This document shows, piece by piece, positions 40,827 through 48,606 of a stretch of DNA of 48,606 nt. The DNA lies in contig CAZTGD010000014.1 in NCBI GenBank assembly GCA_964613055.1, forward strand, positions 1 through 48,606, written 5' to 3'. Position 1 is the first letter of the stretch. Each line of letters starts with the position of its first letter. Made by a program: the position numbers and the translations under genes. The notes below the pieces were generated by a model. That model was not told the DNA's origin, did no database searches, and saw nothing but the letters and a program-made list of their open reading frames with translations. Origin of the DNA: JAXGMQ01 sp964613055 (GTDB lineage Bacteria > Caldisericota > Caldisericia > JAAYUI01).

Positions 40827-42157
40827 TTCGAGGATACGGTAATTCCCTCCATTCTAAAGCTTGGTAGAATGAAATCTCCGATCTGAGTTGTCTCAGATGA
40901 AACCCCTGAAATATTCTTTATGGCATCATATATGTTACCAGCAATCATAGTGCCAAGAAGTGGTTGAGTTCGTTTACCATTCTCAATCAGGTAACCACCC
41001 TTTACAGCTCCGCTGAAATCCCCAGAAGCAGGATCGATATTGCCGCTGAATCGACCGACGAGTATACCTTTTTTTGTGTCTGAAATGATATCATTGAGTG
41101 ATTCCTTGCCAGATTTGATTATGACATTGGAAGGGCTGGTACCAGGTGTATTGTTTGCTCCACCACCGGCGTGACCGTTGGATGTTGTTTTATCTCTGTA
41201 GGCACTTTTTGCATTGTAGTATGGTTCAATGAACTTTCCTCTTCGAATGGGAAATATCCTCTTTGGTGGTAGACCTTCGCGGTCAAAGGGATATGATCCG
41301 GATTGTCCAGGCGCCCTTCCCCAATCCTTTATAGATAGATTGTGCGAGGCAACATTCTTGCCCCTCATGCCAGCGAATCTCGACGAACCCATCTGAATAT
41401 TATCTGCTGATGTAGACCACACCAATGGACTCAAAAGCATCATCATAACAGCATCACCCTCTAAGATGACCTGTCCTGTGAATGATTTGCCAGACTTGGC
41501 TCCGAGTGATTCAATTACCCTTTCGCTGAGTTTATTGGCTGATTTTACGACATCAATATCAGACTTATTCCTCGTAACACCATACTCTATGTCAAATGAA
41601 GAAACCTCTTCACCGTCCCTTGCCATTCCCATAAGGTAGTATTCAACTATGCTCTTCCTGCAGGATGTTTCTATGCCCGTAGATGAAGCGATTGCGGTGT
41701 TTGTAATAGTCATAATGAAGGAGGCTGAATCGATGCTGACTCGTTTATCGTATTCATGACATGTCTCAAGCATCGACTTAGCATATGAAATGGAGTCATT
41801 TAGACTTATCGAAGCCAATTCTTTGTCATACAACCCTTTTACCCAAGGTATGACCTCAGGTTCAGGCAGTACATTGGATTCATCAGGAGGGGCAATGGAG
41901 GCGACACTAACAGCTTCATCTATCGATTTCTCAATCATATCAGATTCAAGGCTATTTACTGCAGAAAATCCAAGGGATTTGCTGTTAAACGCTCTAACAC
42001 CTGTCCATTCACTGTAGTCTTCTGTTGCCACATGAATTGAGTTATCCTGTATCTCAACAGTCACTCTGCGTTGCTCAGACATTATAATCTCGGCGGAGGA
42101 TAATTGTCGGTTCTTTGCTGACTCGAGTGCTCTTCTTGCTCTCATCCTTATTCTCAT
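40823..42157 (-). CDS. tldE: TldE/PmbA metalloprotease subunit
   Basis: A 444-residue member of the TldD/TldE family. TldE lacks the HExxxH zinc site and supports TldD in an unfoldase-like heterodimeric protease that degrades short unstructured peptides and matures some modified peptides. The region HAGGGANNTPGTSPSNVII near residue 330 is the family signature, and KGGYLIENGKRTQPL near 385 follows. The start overlaps the tldD stop by one base. The pair sits between a TPR/CofE-like gene and alr. Confidence 0.9.
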   Translation of the reverse strand: MRIRMRARRALESAKNRQLSSAEIIMSEQRRVTVEIQDNSIHVATEDYSEWTGVRAFNSKSLGFSAVNSLESDMIEKSIDEAVSVASIAPPDESNVLPEPEVIPWVKGLYDKELASISLNDSISYAKSMLETCHEYDKRVSIDSASFIMTITNTAIASSTGIETSCRKSIVEYYLMGMARDGEEVSSFDIEYGVTRNKSDIDVVKSANKLSERVIESLGAKSGKSFTGQVILEGDAVMMMLLSPLVWSTSADNIQMGSSRFAGMRGKNVASHNLSIKDWGRAPGQSGSYPFDREGLPPKRIFPIRRGKFIEPYYNAKSAYRDKTTSNGHAGGGANNTPGTSPSNVIIKSGKESLNDIISDTKKGILVGRFSGNIDPASGDFSGAVKGGYLIENGKRTQPLLGTMIAGNIYDAIKNISGVSSETTQIGDFILPSFRMEGITVSSK

Positions 42158-43545
42158 TATCTACCTCCTATCATAGCTTTGCATCTGAGTGTTGGACCAC
42201 CAGCATCCACCTTGGCAGGTTGACCTTTACCGCAATACCCTGAACCAAGGTCCCATATGAAATCAGAACCAACCATATCAACTGATTTTAGAACTTCGAA
42301 GGCTTGCCCTGAGATGGTTGCATTCTTTATAAGTTTTCCTAATTTACCGTTCTTGACCTCGTATGCCTCATCACATCCAAACATAAACTCAGCGTTAGCA
42401 TCAGCCTGTCCCGATCCAGGTGATTTTAGGAAGTAACCTTCCTTTGTTGAGGATATAATATCTTCGACTTTGTATTTGCCAGGTTTGATGTGTGTGTTTC
42501 TCATTCTGATAAGGGGGATGTCAGAATGAATCCAGGCTCTTGCGTTTCCGGTTGGCTCAACACCAAACTCTGCGGCTGTTTGTCTGTTGTGGAGATAGGA
42601 TTTTAGGATACCGTTCTCGATAATAATCGTATCCTCAACGGCTACACCCTCATCATCCACTGGGATAAATCCTGCTGGATGACCTGCATCCATTATGTTC
42701 TTTCCGGTGTCTGCGAGTGTAACCAATTCACTGCCGACCCTTTTCCCTATCTTTCCTGATGCAATTGACCCTGACAGAACAAAATCTGCTTCAACAGTAT
42801 GTCCAATGGCTTCATGCGCCAGAATGCCAACCATCGCTGGACTCAGGATGACTACTGACTCACCACCATTAGCGTATGGAGCTGATAGCTTGTCAACAGC
42901 AAGTTTGGATGTCATGTCAGACATCTCATCAGATGTTTTTTCATCAAAGAGGTCCTTCATACCACCAGTAATGCCCCTTGACTGAGCACCTCGAGACATC
43001 TGCCCGTCCTTTTGTGCAATTGCCATTGTGTAGAATTGTGGTTTAGGAAGGAGTTTGTGACATTTGACACTTTCAGTGGTCATGATCCATTTCTCATCTA
43101 TTATCTCATTGAACATAACATTCGAATTGACAATGAGTTTTGAGGAATTCCTGAGTTTTTCTTCCGTGTCCAAAACAAGCTGTATCTTTTTTTCAATAGG
43201 AACGTTATTGGAGTTAGAATCAATATCTGGAATCCAGTCAATTGAGGTATTCTTGGCAACACTCTGTTCAGGAACCCTTTTCTTTGTAAGTTCTGACATC
43301 CTAAGAGCGGATATCTCAGCCTTTCTAAGAGTTGAGACCAGGTTCTCTTCGTTTATTATTGATGTGGAGGCGAAACCCCAGCATCCTCTTCTAATCACCC
43401 TTATCCCAACACCAGATGAAATGGTTGTATTGGCGGTCTGAAGTTTACCATTCTTTACAACAACAGTTCTAACTGTTCTGTCCTGAATACGAATTTCGCA
43501 GAAACCAACTGATTTGCCGAGTACATTCTCAATTAGATCAAACAT
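42157..43545 (-). CDS. tldD: TldD zinc metalloprotease
   Basis: A 462-residue TldD with the zinc motif HEAIGH (H244, E245, H249) in ILAHEAIGHTVEADF. The third metal ligand lies in the C-terminal domain (GQPAKVDAGGPTLRCKA region). TldD is the catalytic half of TldD/TldE. The gene overlaps the upstream TPR gene by 8 bases. Confidence 0.94.
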   Translation of the reverse strand: MFDLIENVLGKSVGFCEIRIQDRTVRTVVVKNGKLQTANTTISSGVGIRVIRRGCWGFASTSIINEENLVSTLRKAEISALRMSELTKKRVPEQSVAKNTSIDWIPDIDSNSNNVPIEKKIQLVLDTEEKLRNSSKLIVNSNVMFNEIIDEKWIMTTESVKCHKLLPKPQFYTMAIAQKDGQMSRGAQSRGITGGMKDLFDEKTSDEMSDMTSKLAVDKLSAPYANGGESVVILSPAMVGILAHEAIGHTVEADFVLSGSIASGKIGKRVGSELVTLADTGKNIMDAGHPAGFIPVDDEGVAVEDTIIIENGILKSYLHNRQTAAEFGVEPTGNARAWIHSDIPLIRMRNTHIKPGKYKVEDIISSTKEGYFLKSPGSGQADANAEFMFGCDEAYEVKNGKLGKLIKNATISGQAFEVLKSVDMVGSDFIWDLGSGYCGKGQPAKVDAGGPTLRCKAMIGGR

Positions 43546-44923
43546 CAGCTTTACCTTCTTCCCTGATTATGATTATCGGAGTTTGATTATCTTCGTTACC
43601 TGCAGGATTATCAAGCATGTATCCTTCAATCTTCTTTCGGTCTATTCCGTCACTTGCGCCTACAACCCACGCTATACCCAAATCATTTGCATCGATGATA
43701 GCTGTTTCAAATCCTGTCTTTTCTTTTATCATGGTCGATAGATGATCAGAATCGTATGGTCCAGGAATAACATAGTAATCATATGGAGCCATTGAAGCTG
43801 GCATGTCGTCAATCATAGCTACCTCTTTGCCAGCAATATGATAGAACCACCCCTTGATACCAAATAGCTTCCCGATAGCTCCGATAATCGCGGCTGTCAC
43901 TATTCTTGCAACACCCGCTATCTCTATTGCAACCTGAAACGATAATGGATTGGCTAAAGGAGAAGTCGTAGCGAATGAACTTTTTGAGGATGACGTAACA
44001 AATCTAGAAAGCATTCTTGCCAGTCTGCATGGCTTTATGCCTTCGGCGGGATAAATACGTCCCTCAGATACAGCGGCAACAGCAGACGCAAATGTTACCA
44101 AGTCTCCTGATTGCGCGATTCCCTTGATAGATTCCGCAATCACATCGGTTGTCTCGTCTTCTTCTGTTATTATCTTTGTCTTAACCGGGATGGATACAGC
44201 GCCTGGTTTTGGTATGTGCTTTTCCTTGATGACTACATTCTTGGCTATATCAGGATCTACTCTTTTTAATTCCTTTAGGCACTTATAGCCCTTGCGCCTT
44301 CTTGTGCCTTCAAGCCATATCTCAACTGCGCCTTTGATATCGTTCATATGCTCCAGACATTTCCCAAGGAGTACAAAATCTGATTCATAGAAATTAGACG
44401 GTTCAAGTTGTTTAAACTTTCTGAAGTATGCGACTGCCTCTGAGTATCTTTCTAATTCAAATAGTGCATGAGATATTCGTTTTAGGAGGTACCTGTAGAT
44501 GGATAGTATATCGCTTCGAAGGTTTTCATCGCTTATTCCCTCTCCTTCCTTGTAGATCGAGAGCGCTTTATCCTTGTTGCCTTCGAAGTAGTAGTATACA
44601 TCACCCATTGAAAGGTAATACCAGTACTGCTCAGGATTATCATTAAACGCACCATGCAGAAGCTCGTAAGCTTTATCGTATTGACCCAAAAGACAAAGAG
44701 ATCGAGCTGTGAGTCTAATGGATCTGGGATAGGCTTTCATATCCTTCTCAATATAAGGCGTTGCTATCTGGCTTGCTTCCTTGAGATTCCCCAGTTTGTT
44801 GAGCGATAAAATTAAAAGTGACAACTTGTGATCATTAATCTTTTTAGGGGATATGGAGCCTATATGCTCAATGAGTCCCCTCCAATCGTGATTTCTGAGT
44901 AATTTGAATATGTTTCTATTCAT
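43538..44923 (-). CDS. TPR protein fused to a coenzyme F420:glutamate ligase-like domain
   Basis: A 461-residue protein with two parts. Residues 1-235 are helical tetratricopeptide-like repeats (KAYELLHGAFNDNPEQYWYYLSMGDVYYY, ISHALFELERYSEAVAYFRKFKQLEPSNF in the usual spacing). Residues 244-461 match the CofE-like family: IPVKTKIITEEDE, AEGIKPCRLARMLSRFV, GAIGKLFGIKGWFY, DANDLG (411-416) and DNPAGNEDNQTPI (438-450). Archetypal CofE adds glutamate to F420, but many bacterial homologues occur in lineages where no F420 is established, so the substrate here is unknown. I know this ligase domain as a stand-alone protein, so the N-terminal TPR part is unusual. Starts inside the GTPase gene (8-base overlap). 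Confidence 0.82.
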   Translation of the reverse strand: MNRNIFKLLRNHDWRGLIEHIGSISPKKINDHKLSLLILSLNKLGNLKEASQIATPYIEKDMKAYPRSIRLTARSLCLLGQYDKAYELLHGAFNDNPEQYWYYLSMGDVYYYFEGNKDKALSIYKEGEGISDENLRSDILSIYRYLLKRISHALFELERYSEAVAYFRKFKQLEPSNFYESDFVLLGKCLEHMNDIKGAVEIWLEGTRRRKGYKCLKELKRVDPDIAKNVVIKEKHIPKPGAVSIPVKTKIITEEDETTDVIAESIKGIAQSGDLVTFASAVAAVSEGRIYPAEGIKPCRLARMLSRFVTSSSKSSFATTSPLANPLSFQVAIEIAGVARIVTAAIIGAIGKLFGIKGWFYHIAGKEVAMIDDMPASMAPYDYYVIPGPYDSDHLSTMIKEKTGFETAIIDANDLGIAWVVGASDGIDRKKIEGYMLDNPAGNEDNQTPIIIIREEGKADV

Positions 44924-45455
44924 CTTTTACCAATCCAACCTTATCGATAGTTTCGAACAAACGTATTAGCAGACTCTTCACCGAAAGATGATCCTTTGAT
45001 TTACAGGGAATGACTTCAATCGAACTGTCAACGCCAAGTATATCAGCAATTTTATCCGGACAGACTGCATCTGGTTTATCCTGCTTGTTGGCGGCAACAA
45101 TACAAGGAATTTTTAGTTTTGGTAGGAATTCAGAAAGAAATCGTTTGCTCTGAATTATGGATCTGTAATCAGATGAATCAACCATAATCACAAGTCCAAG
45201 CGCTCCTACAGACAGAACATCCCACATATATGAGAATCTTTCCTGACCGGGTGTGCCGAATATATATAAAACGAGATCTTTATCTATTGTAATCCTTCCA
45301 AAATCAAGAGCTACGGTTGTTTTCTGTTTTACTACTCGAGTTTCATCGGTTATCAGTTTCTCAGTAGACAGAACAGGTATCTCTGAAACCTGTGATATAA
45401 AAGTGGTTTTCCCAGAAGAGAAAGGTCCAGTGACTAATATTTTTACTCTTCTCAT
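44916..45455 (-). CDS. Small Ras-like GTPase (MglA/Cdc42-type)
   Basis: A 179-residue GTPase with P-loop GPFSSGKTTF (G10-K16-T17), switch II FGTPGQERF and base motif ANKQD. It belongs to the compact bacterial GTPases associated with Roadblock or PATAN proteins. It differs from the MglA-like protein at 11 kb, whose switch II reads TVPGQ. The neighbouring upstream gene codes for a PATAN-domain protein and the stop and start overlap (ATGA), pointing to a functional pair. Confidence 0.9.
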   Translation of the reverse strand: MRRVKILVTGPFSSGKTTFISQVSEIPVLSTEKLITDETRVVKQKTTVALDFGRITIDKDLVLYIFGTPGQERFSYMWDVLSVGALGLVIMVDSSDYRSIIQSKRFLSEFLPKLKIPCIVAANKQDKPDAVCPDKIADILGVDSSIEVIPCKSKDHLSVKSLLIRLFETIDKVGLVKDE

Positions 45456-46084
45456 AAACTCTTAAAGTAGTCAATAATCTTCTGAATGAAACCAATACTC
45501 ACCTTACGTTTTGGTTTTTTCTCTGGGATGACCTGCTTTAGGGATACTCTTCGAATGACACCCACCTGAAGTAGTGAGTAGAATATCCTCATCGCATCAA
45601 ACTCTGGCAATCCAAGGTCTTTTGAAATATCTGAAAGTGTTTTTTGGCCATCTATGTGTGCTATAACATTCCATTGATCAGATTCAAACTGAAGATCAAA
45701 TGATGAAAATTCAGGTGTTAGGGAATACACGATATCAGTCGATGGAATCTCTCTTTTAAGGGTTTCAAATAGTTTTGTCCTTCCAGAAACTTCGAGAAGG
45801 AGTTGGTTCATAGTGGTAACTATGTTTGTGTCTGGTGTTGTTTCTCCACTTATGAATCTAAAACTACCGTTGTCAGATTCACAAATCTTGAAGAATGCCT
45901 CCTTCCCTTTTTTGTAGTCCGCTTTAGCTGATGTAATTTCACCATCAACAAAGTAGAGAGATCCCTCAAATCTATTCGAGCCAGTTTCTAGAAACAATCT
46001 TAAACAACCGGTCCGTTTTGAGATCCAAACGAATTGAGAAATCTCAATGATCGAGAAATCTTTTATGTTTCCTGCAAGTTCCAT
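45452..46084 (-). CDS. PATAN-domain (DUF4388) protein
   Basis: A 210-residue protein whose N-terminal half is a PATAN/DUF4388 domain (MELAGNIKDFSIIEISQFV, TGCLRLFLETG, LYFVDGEITSAKADYKKGKEAFF), followed by a winged-helix-like C-terminal part (ISKDLGLPEFDAMRIFYSLLQVGVIRR). These proteins are found with small GTPases and response regulators in gliding and signalling systems. The adjacent MglA/Cdc42-type GTPase is the probable partner. Confidence 0.82.
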   Translation of the reverse strand: MELAGNIKDFSIIEISQFVWISKRTGCLRLFLETGSNRFEGSLYFVDGEITSAKADYKKGKEAFFKICESDNGSFRFISGETTPDTNIVTTMNQLLLEVSGRTKLFETLKREIPSTDIVYSLTPEFSSFDLQFESDQWNVIAHIDGQKTLSDISKDLGLPEFDAMRIFYSLLQVGVIRRVSLKQVIPEKKPKRKVSIGFIQKIIDYFKSL

Positions 46085-46093
46085 ATTGCCACC

Positions 46094-48436
46094 TCACTTA
46101 AGGAATACTATAGTCACGGCGTTGCCCCCCTCAGATTCGTCAGCCAAATGAAATCTATCCACACGTGGACTAGAGGGAAGGAATTCTGTTATTGCTTTCC
46201 TCAAAGCACCAGTACCTCTACCATGTACAACATATACAAACGGCAATCCCGCTCCATATGCACTATCCAAGTATCTATCCAGTTTAATCAAAGCATCAGA
46301 TGTTGGCAAACCGTAAAGTTCCAATTTGATTGGAATGTTTGAAAATGCTGGTCTTTTTTCAGTTTGTTCTTCATCATTTTTTGTTTTTTTTGGAGATATC
46401 CTTTCAACTTTGTTGGTAAACATCTGTATCCTGGCAGAACCAACTTGAACTAACACTTTGTCCTTATCCTTAATTATCTCCATTATTATCCCCTGGGATT
46501 TAAATTTCGGTACGTAAACAGCATCACCAGGTTCTAAGTCGTTAATATCAGGTATCTCACCATTTCCAAATGATTCAAACGATCTTTCTTCGTTAATAGA
46601 TTCTTGAATAGAATCAAGTCTCTTCTTCAGGTCATCTGTTTCCTTTGATTGTCGAGTTGCTTTGGCTAGTTGCTTTACGATATTGTCAGCTTCGACCATT
46701 TTAGCTGACAGAAATTTTGAAGCTTTCTTCAGTTCCTTGTCTAAAAGATTTTTCTTGTTGGATTCAAAGTCTTCATATTCCTTGAGGTGTTTGTCACGTA
46801 ATCTTTCAACCTCAAATCTGGCTTTCTTTGATGATTCTCGATCCTCCTCTATTGACTTTGCATCCCTGTTCATCTGATTGATTATTTCGTTCACATTTTT
46901 GTCGCTGTCACCCGTCAGCTCCTTTGCATACGACAAAATACTCTCAGGAAGACCTAACCGCTTGCATATATCAAATGCATGCGATGAGCCTGGAGTACCT
47001 ATATTAATCTTGTACGTTGGGTTCAATGTATCAGAATCAAAGCCAACAGATGCATTCATGGCATGCGAGTGTTTGTAGCCAAACGTTTTCAATTCACCGA
47101 TATGAGTGGTGATGATCGTTGGTATGGAATTATCATAGAGGTGCTTGATAATTGAATATCCAATGACTGCCCCTTCAGATGGATCGGTTCCCGATCCCAG
47201 CTCATCAATGAGGACTAGAGTGCATTTTTTAGCTTGCATTATGATAGAAACGATATTTGACATGTGTGACGAAAATGTGGATAGGTTTTGTGAGATGCTC
47301 TGTTCATCTCCAATATCAACAAGTACATTGTCATACATACCAATCTTTGTAGCAGGGGAAGATGGAAGGTGAAGCCCGCATTGAGTCATAATAACAAATA
47401 GAGAGACAGTTTTCAGTGTTACGGTCTTTCCTCCGGTATTGGGACCGGTAAGGATAAGCGTTCTGTAGCCTTCGCCGAGTTGTATATCAATGGGTACGGG
47501 ATCAACACTGAGGAATGGATGTCTACCAGAAACAATCTTTACCCTTGCGCCTGAATCAAGCTCAGGTGCATTGCAGTTCCATTCGGTAGAAAGCTGACCC
47601 TTTGCAAAAATAAAATCGAGCTTGGATATTGATTCGTGAATGTTTATCAAATCATCCGATTCGTATGCAATCTCTTTGGTTATTTCTGTTAGAATCCTCT
47701 CAATCTCCTCACGCCCCCTTTGACGGAGATTCCTCAGATCATTGTTTAGGGGGATAACCGAGAGTGGTTCAACGTAGAGTGTTTGCCCAGATGAGGAAGA
47801 ATCATGCACTATACACGGGAAATGGTTTCTGAATTCTGATTTCAGCGGGATTACATATCGATCATCTCTGATTTTAATCACAGGTTCTTGAATCATCTTT
47901 GAATAGGACGATGTCTTGATTATTTCGTCAAGCTTCTCCTTGACTCGAACCTTGACCATTCTCATCTGTGATCTTATTGATGTGAGACGGTCAGAGGCTG
48001 AATCCATAACCTCTCCATCCTCATCGATTGATTTTGATATCAGCCTTTCGAGTTTTGATTTTTGAGAGATTCTATCGGCAATCTCAGCTATGGTGGGAGC
48101 GATTTCTCTATGTGTGTCTACAATAGCTTTTATCTCACGTGATGCTTTGAGTGTCAGATAAACATCGTATCCGTTTTTGGCTGTTATTACGGAGCCTATC
48201 GAACAATCAGCAACGATTGCTTTTATTGGTTTTGCTTCAGCTATCGGTATCATTCCTGCGGTTGTTAGAAACACCTTTGCTTGTGTTGTTTCATCCTGAA
48301 GCTTTTTAACATTCTCGAGCCGATTATCAGGGAGCATTGAATTAACATATGCTTTCCCCCCTGGTGTGAATGCCAGTGTTTTTAAAGCTTCAAGCAATCT
48401 GGGAAAATCACTTATTTCTAACGTATGTTCATTCAT
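46094..48436 (-). CDS. mutS2: Endonuclease MutS2
   Basis: MutS2 binds branched DNA and collided ribosomes. The 780-residue protein has the ATPase core with Walker A LTGPNTGGKTVTLKT and Walker B LVLIDELGSGTDPSEG, a long coiled-coil (about 510-640) and a C-terminal Smr domain (KLELYGLPTSDALIK, VHGRGTGALRKAI). The MutS mismatch-recognition domain is missing, as expected. In Smr nucleases the N-terminal motif is usually LDLRG; here it reads LELYG, while HGRG is intact. The ATG at 48436 overlaps the stop of the upstream polX gene (ATGA). Confidence 0.95.
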   Translation of the reverse strand: MNEHTLEISDFPRLLEALKTLAFTPGGKAYVNSMLPDNRLENVKKLQDETTQAKVFLTTAGMIPIAEAKPIKAIVADCSIGSVITAKNGYDVYLTLKASREIKAIVDTHREIAPTIAEIADRISQKSKLERLISKSIDEDGEVMDSASDRLTSIRSQMRMVKVRVKEKLDEIIKTSSYSKMIQEPVIKIRDDRYVIPLKSEFRNHFPCIVHDSSSSGQTLYVEPLSVIPLNNDLRNLRQRGREEIERILTEITKEIAYESDDLINIHESISKLDFIFAKGQLSTEWNCNAPELDSGARVKIVSGRHPFLSVDPVPIDIQLGEGYRTLILTGPNTGGKTVTLKTVSLFVIMTQCGLHLPSSPATKIGMYDNVLVDIGDEQSISQNLSTFSSHMSNIVSIIMQAKKCTLVLIDELGSGTDPSEGAVIGYSIIKHLYDNSIPTIITTHIGELKTFGYKHSHAMNASVGFDSDTLNPTYKINIGTPGSSHAFDICKRLGLPESILSYAKELTGDSDKNVNEIINQMNRDAKSIEEDRESSKKARFEVERLRDKHLKEYEDFESNKKNLLDKELKKASKFLSAKMVEADNIVKQLAKATRQSKETDDLKKRLDSIQESINEERSFESFGNGEIPDINDLEPGDAVYVPKFKSQGIIMEIIKDKDKVLVQVGSARIQMFTNKVERISPKKTKNDEEQTEKRPAFSNIPIKLELYGLPTSDALIKLDRYLDSAYGAGLPFVYVVHGRGTGALRKAITEFLPSSPRVDRFHLADESEGGNAVTIVFLK

Positions 48437-48606
48437 TTCCTATTCCACATTAATCTACGTATATCCCTCGGTGAAAAACAGTTTAGCACTTTTTCACTCG
48501 AAAGACCAGCCCTTCTTGCCAATAAAACACCAAATCTAATATTTTTCATCTGTCTTGCATAGTGAATATCACCACCAATAGAGAAATGACATCCGCATTT
48601 ATCAGC
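48433..48606 (-). CDS. C-terminus of PolX-family DNA polymerase/PHP exonuclease (partial)
   Basis: The 57 codons that enter the window from the right edge translate as ADKCGCHFSIGGDIHYARQ and continue with the RFGVLLARRAGLSSEKVLN segment in the same frame. This matches the last helices of the PHP domain of bacterial PolX, where DIH supplies a metal-binding His and a 'mrfGv..ARRgwL..edvlN' segment closes the fold. The TGA overlaps the mutS2 start (ATGA). The rest of the gene lies outside the window. Other PHP-domain phosphoesterases are possible. Confidence 0.75.
   Translation of the reverse strand, partial: ADKCGCHFSIGGDIHYARQMKNIRFGVLLARRAGLSSEKVLNCFSPRDIRRLMWNRK

Noticed and set aside
1..48606. 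CRISPR arrays, prophage or transposase genes.
   Set aside because: No series of regularly spaced direct repeats, no integrase, transposase or phage structural genes were seen; the only repeats are the two inverted copies and the palindrome reported.

Overview
The window is chromosomal DNA from a low-GC (by eye about 40% GC) bacterium with very compact gene packing. Neighbouring genes overlap by 1-11 bases, and convergent genes are separated by 3-8 bases. It encodes core bacterial genes (guaB, fabD, secA, prfB, recG, mutS2, alr, uppP, hpf) next to lineage-specific secreted proteins that end in copper-amine-oxidase-N 'stalk' domains, a gingipain-type (C25) peptidase, MglA-type small GTPases with Roadblock and PATAN partners, and a complete selenocysteine decoding pair (selB plus tRNA-Sec). 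The phylum cannot be fixed from the sequence. The mix suggests an uncultured anaerobic lineage rather than a model phylum. Several genes lack a Shine-Dalgarno sequence and have a -10 box 8-10 bases before the start codon, which points to frequent leaderless transcripts.

Layout. 1-4.5 kb: OsmC-like protein, GH57 glucan-branching-type enzyme, guaB and a coupled nucleotidyltransferase. 4.5-10.3 kb: two large secreted stalk-domain proteins, one a C25 peptidase. 10.3-13.1 kb: nitroreductase, a Roadblock/MglA pair and a TlpA-like lipoprotein. 13.4-16.7 kb: minus-strand operon of glycosidase-like lipoprotein, small membrane protein, ECF sigma factor and fabD. 16.8-19.1 kb: four small membrane proteins, two with a shared leader, plus a 28-bp perfect palindrome and one of two inverted copies of a roughly 190-200 bp repeat (the other is at 13.2 kb). 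19.1-30.5 kb: one long minus-strand run, hpf, DUF4330-like, secA, lipid-anchored or membrane-tethered propeller-like protein, prfB, selB, tRNA-Sec, two trkA, small membrane protein, trkH and an OB-fold membrane protein. 30.6-31.5 kb: orphan response regulator and tRNA-Asn. 31.5-48.6 kb: a second long minus-strand run, polX (partial), mutS2, PATAN protein, small GTPase, TPR-CofE-like fusion, tldD, tldE, alr, a selenoprotein, then NTP-transferase, uppP, recG and an ABC-F ATPase.

The main discovery is a selenoprotein that ordinary gene calling splits or truncates. Directly after alr, an open frame at 39698 (minus strand) encodes a signal peptide and the start of a thioredoxin fold, and is interrupted by one in-frame TGA (39557-39555). 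The same frame then continues without another stop for 727 codons, to 37371. The TGA sits in a U-T-F-C motif at the position of the CxxC of Omp28-like/thioredoxin proteins. The cis-Pro motif of the fold lies downstream of the TGA. A perfect 6-bp hairpin with a GUU loop follows 18 bases after the TGA, as expected of a bacterial SECIS. SelB and tRNA-Sec are encoded 15 kb away in the same window. The product is a 775-residue exported U-x-x-C thioredoxin-like domain joined to Ig-like domains and a stalk domain, apparently an extracytoplasmic seleno-redox protein tethered through the same C-terminal module as the two other stalk proteins.
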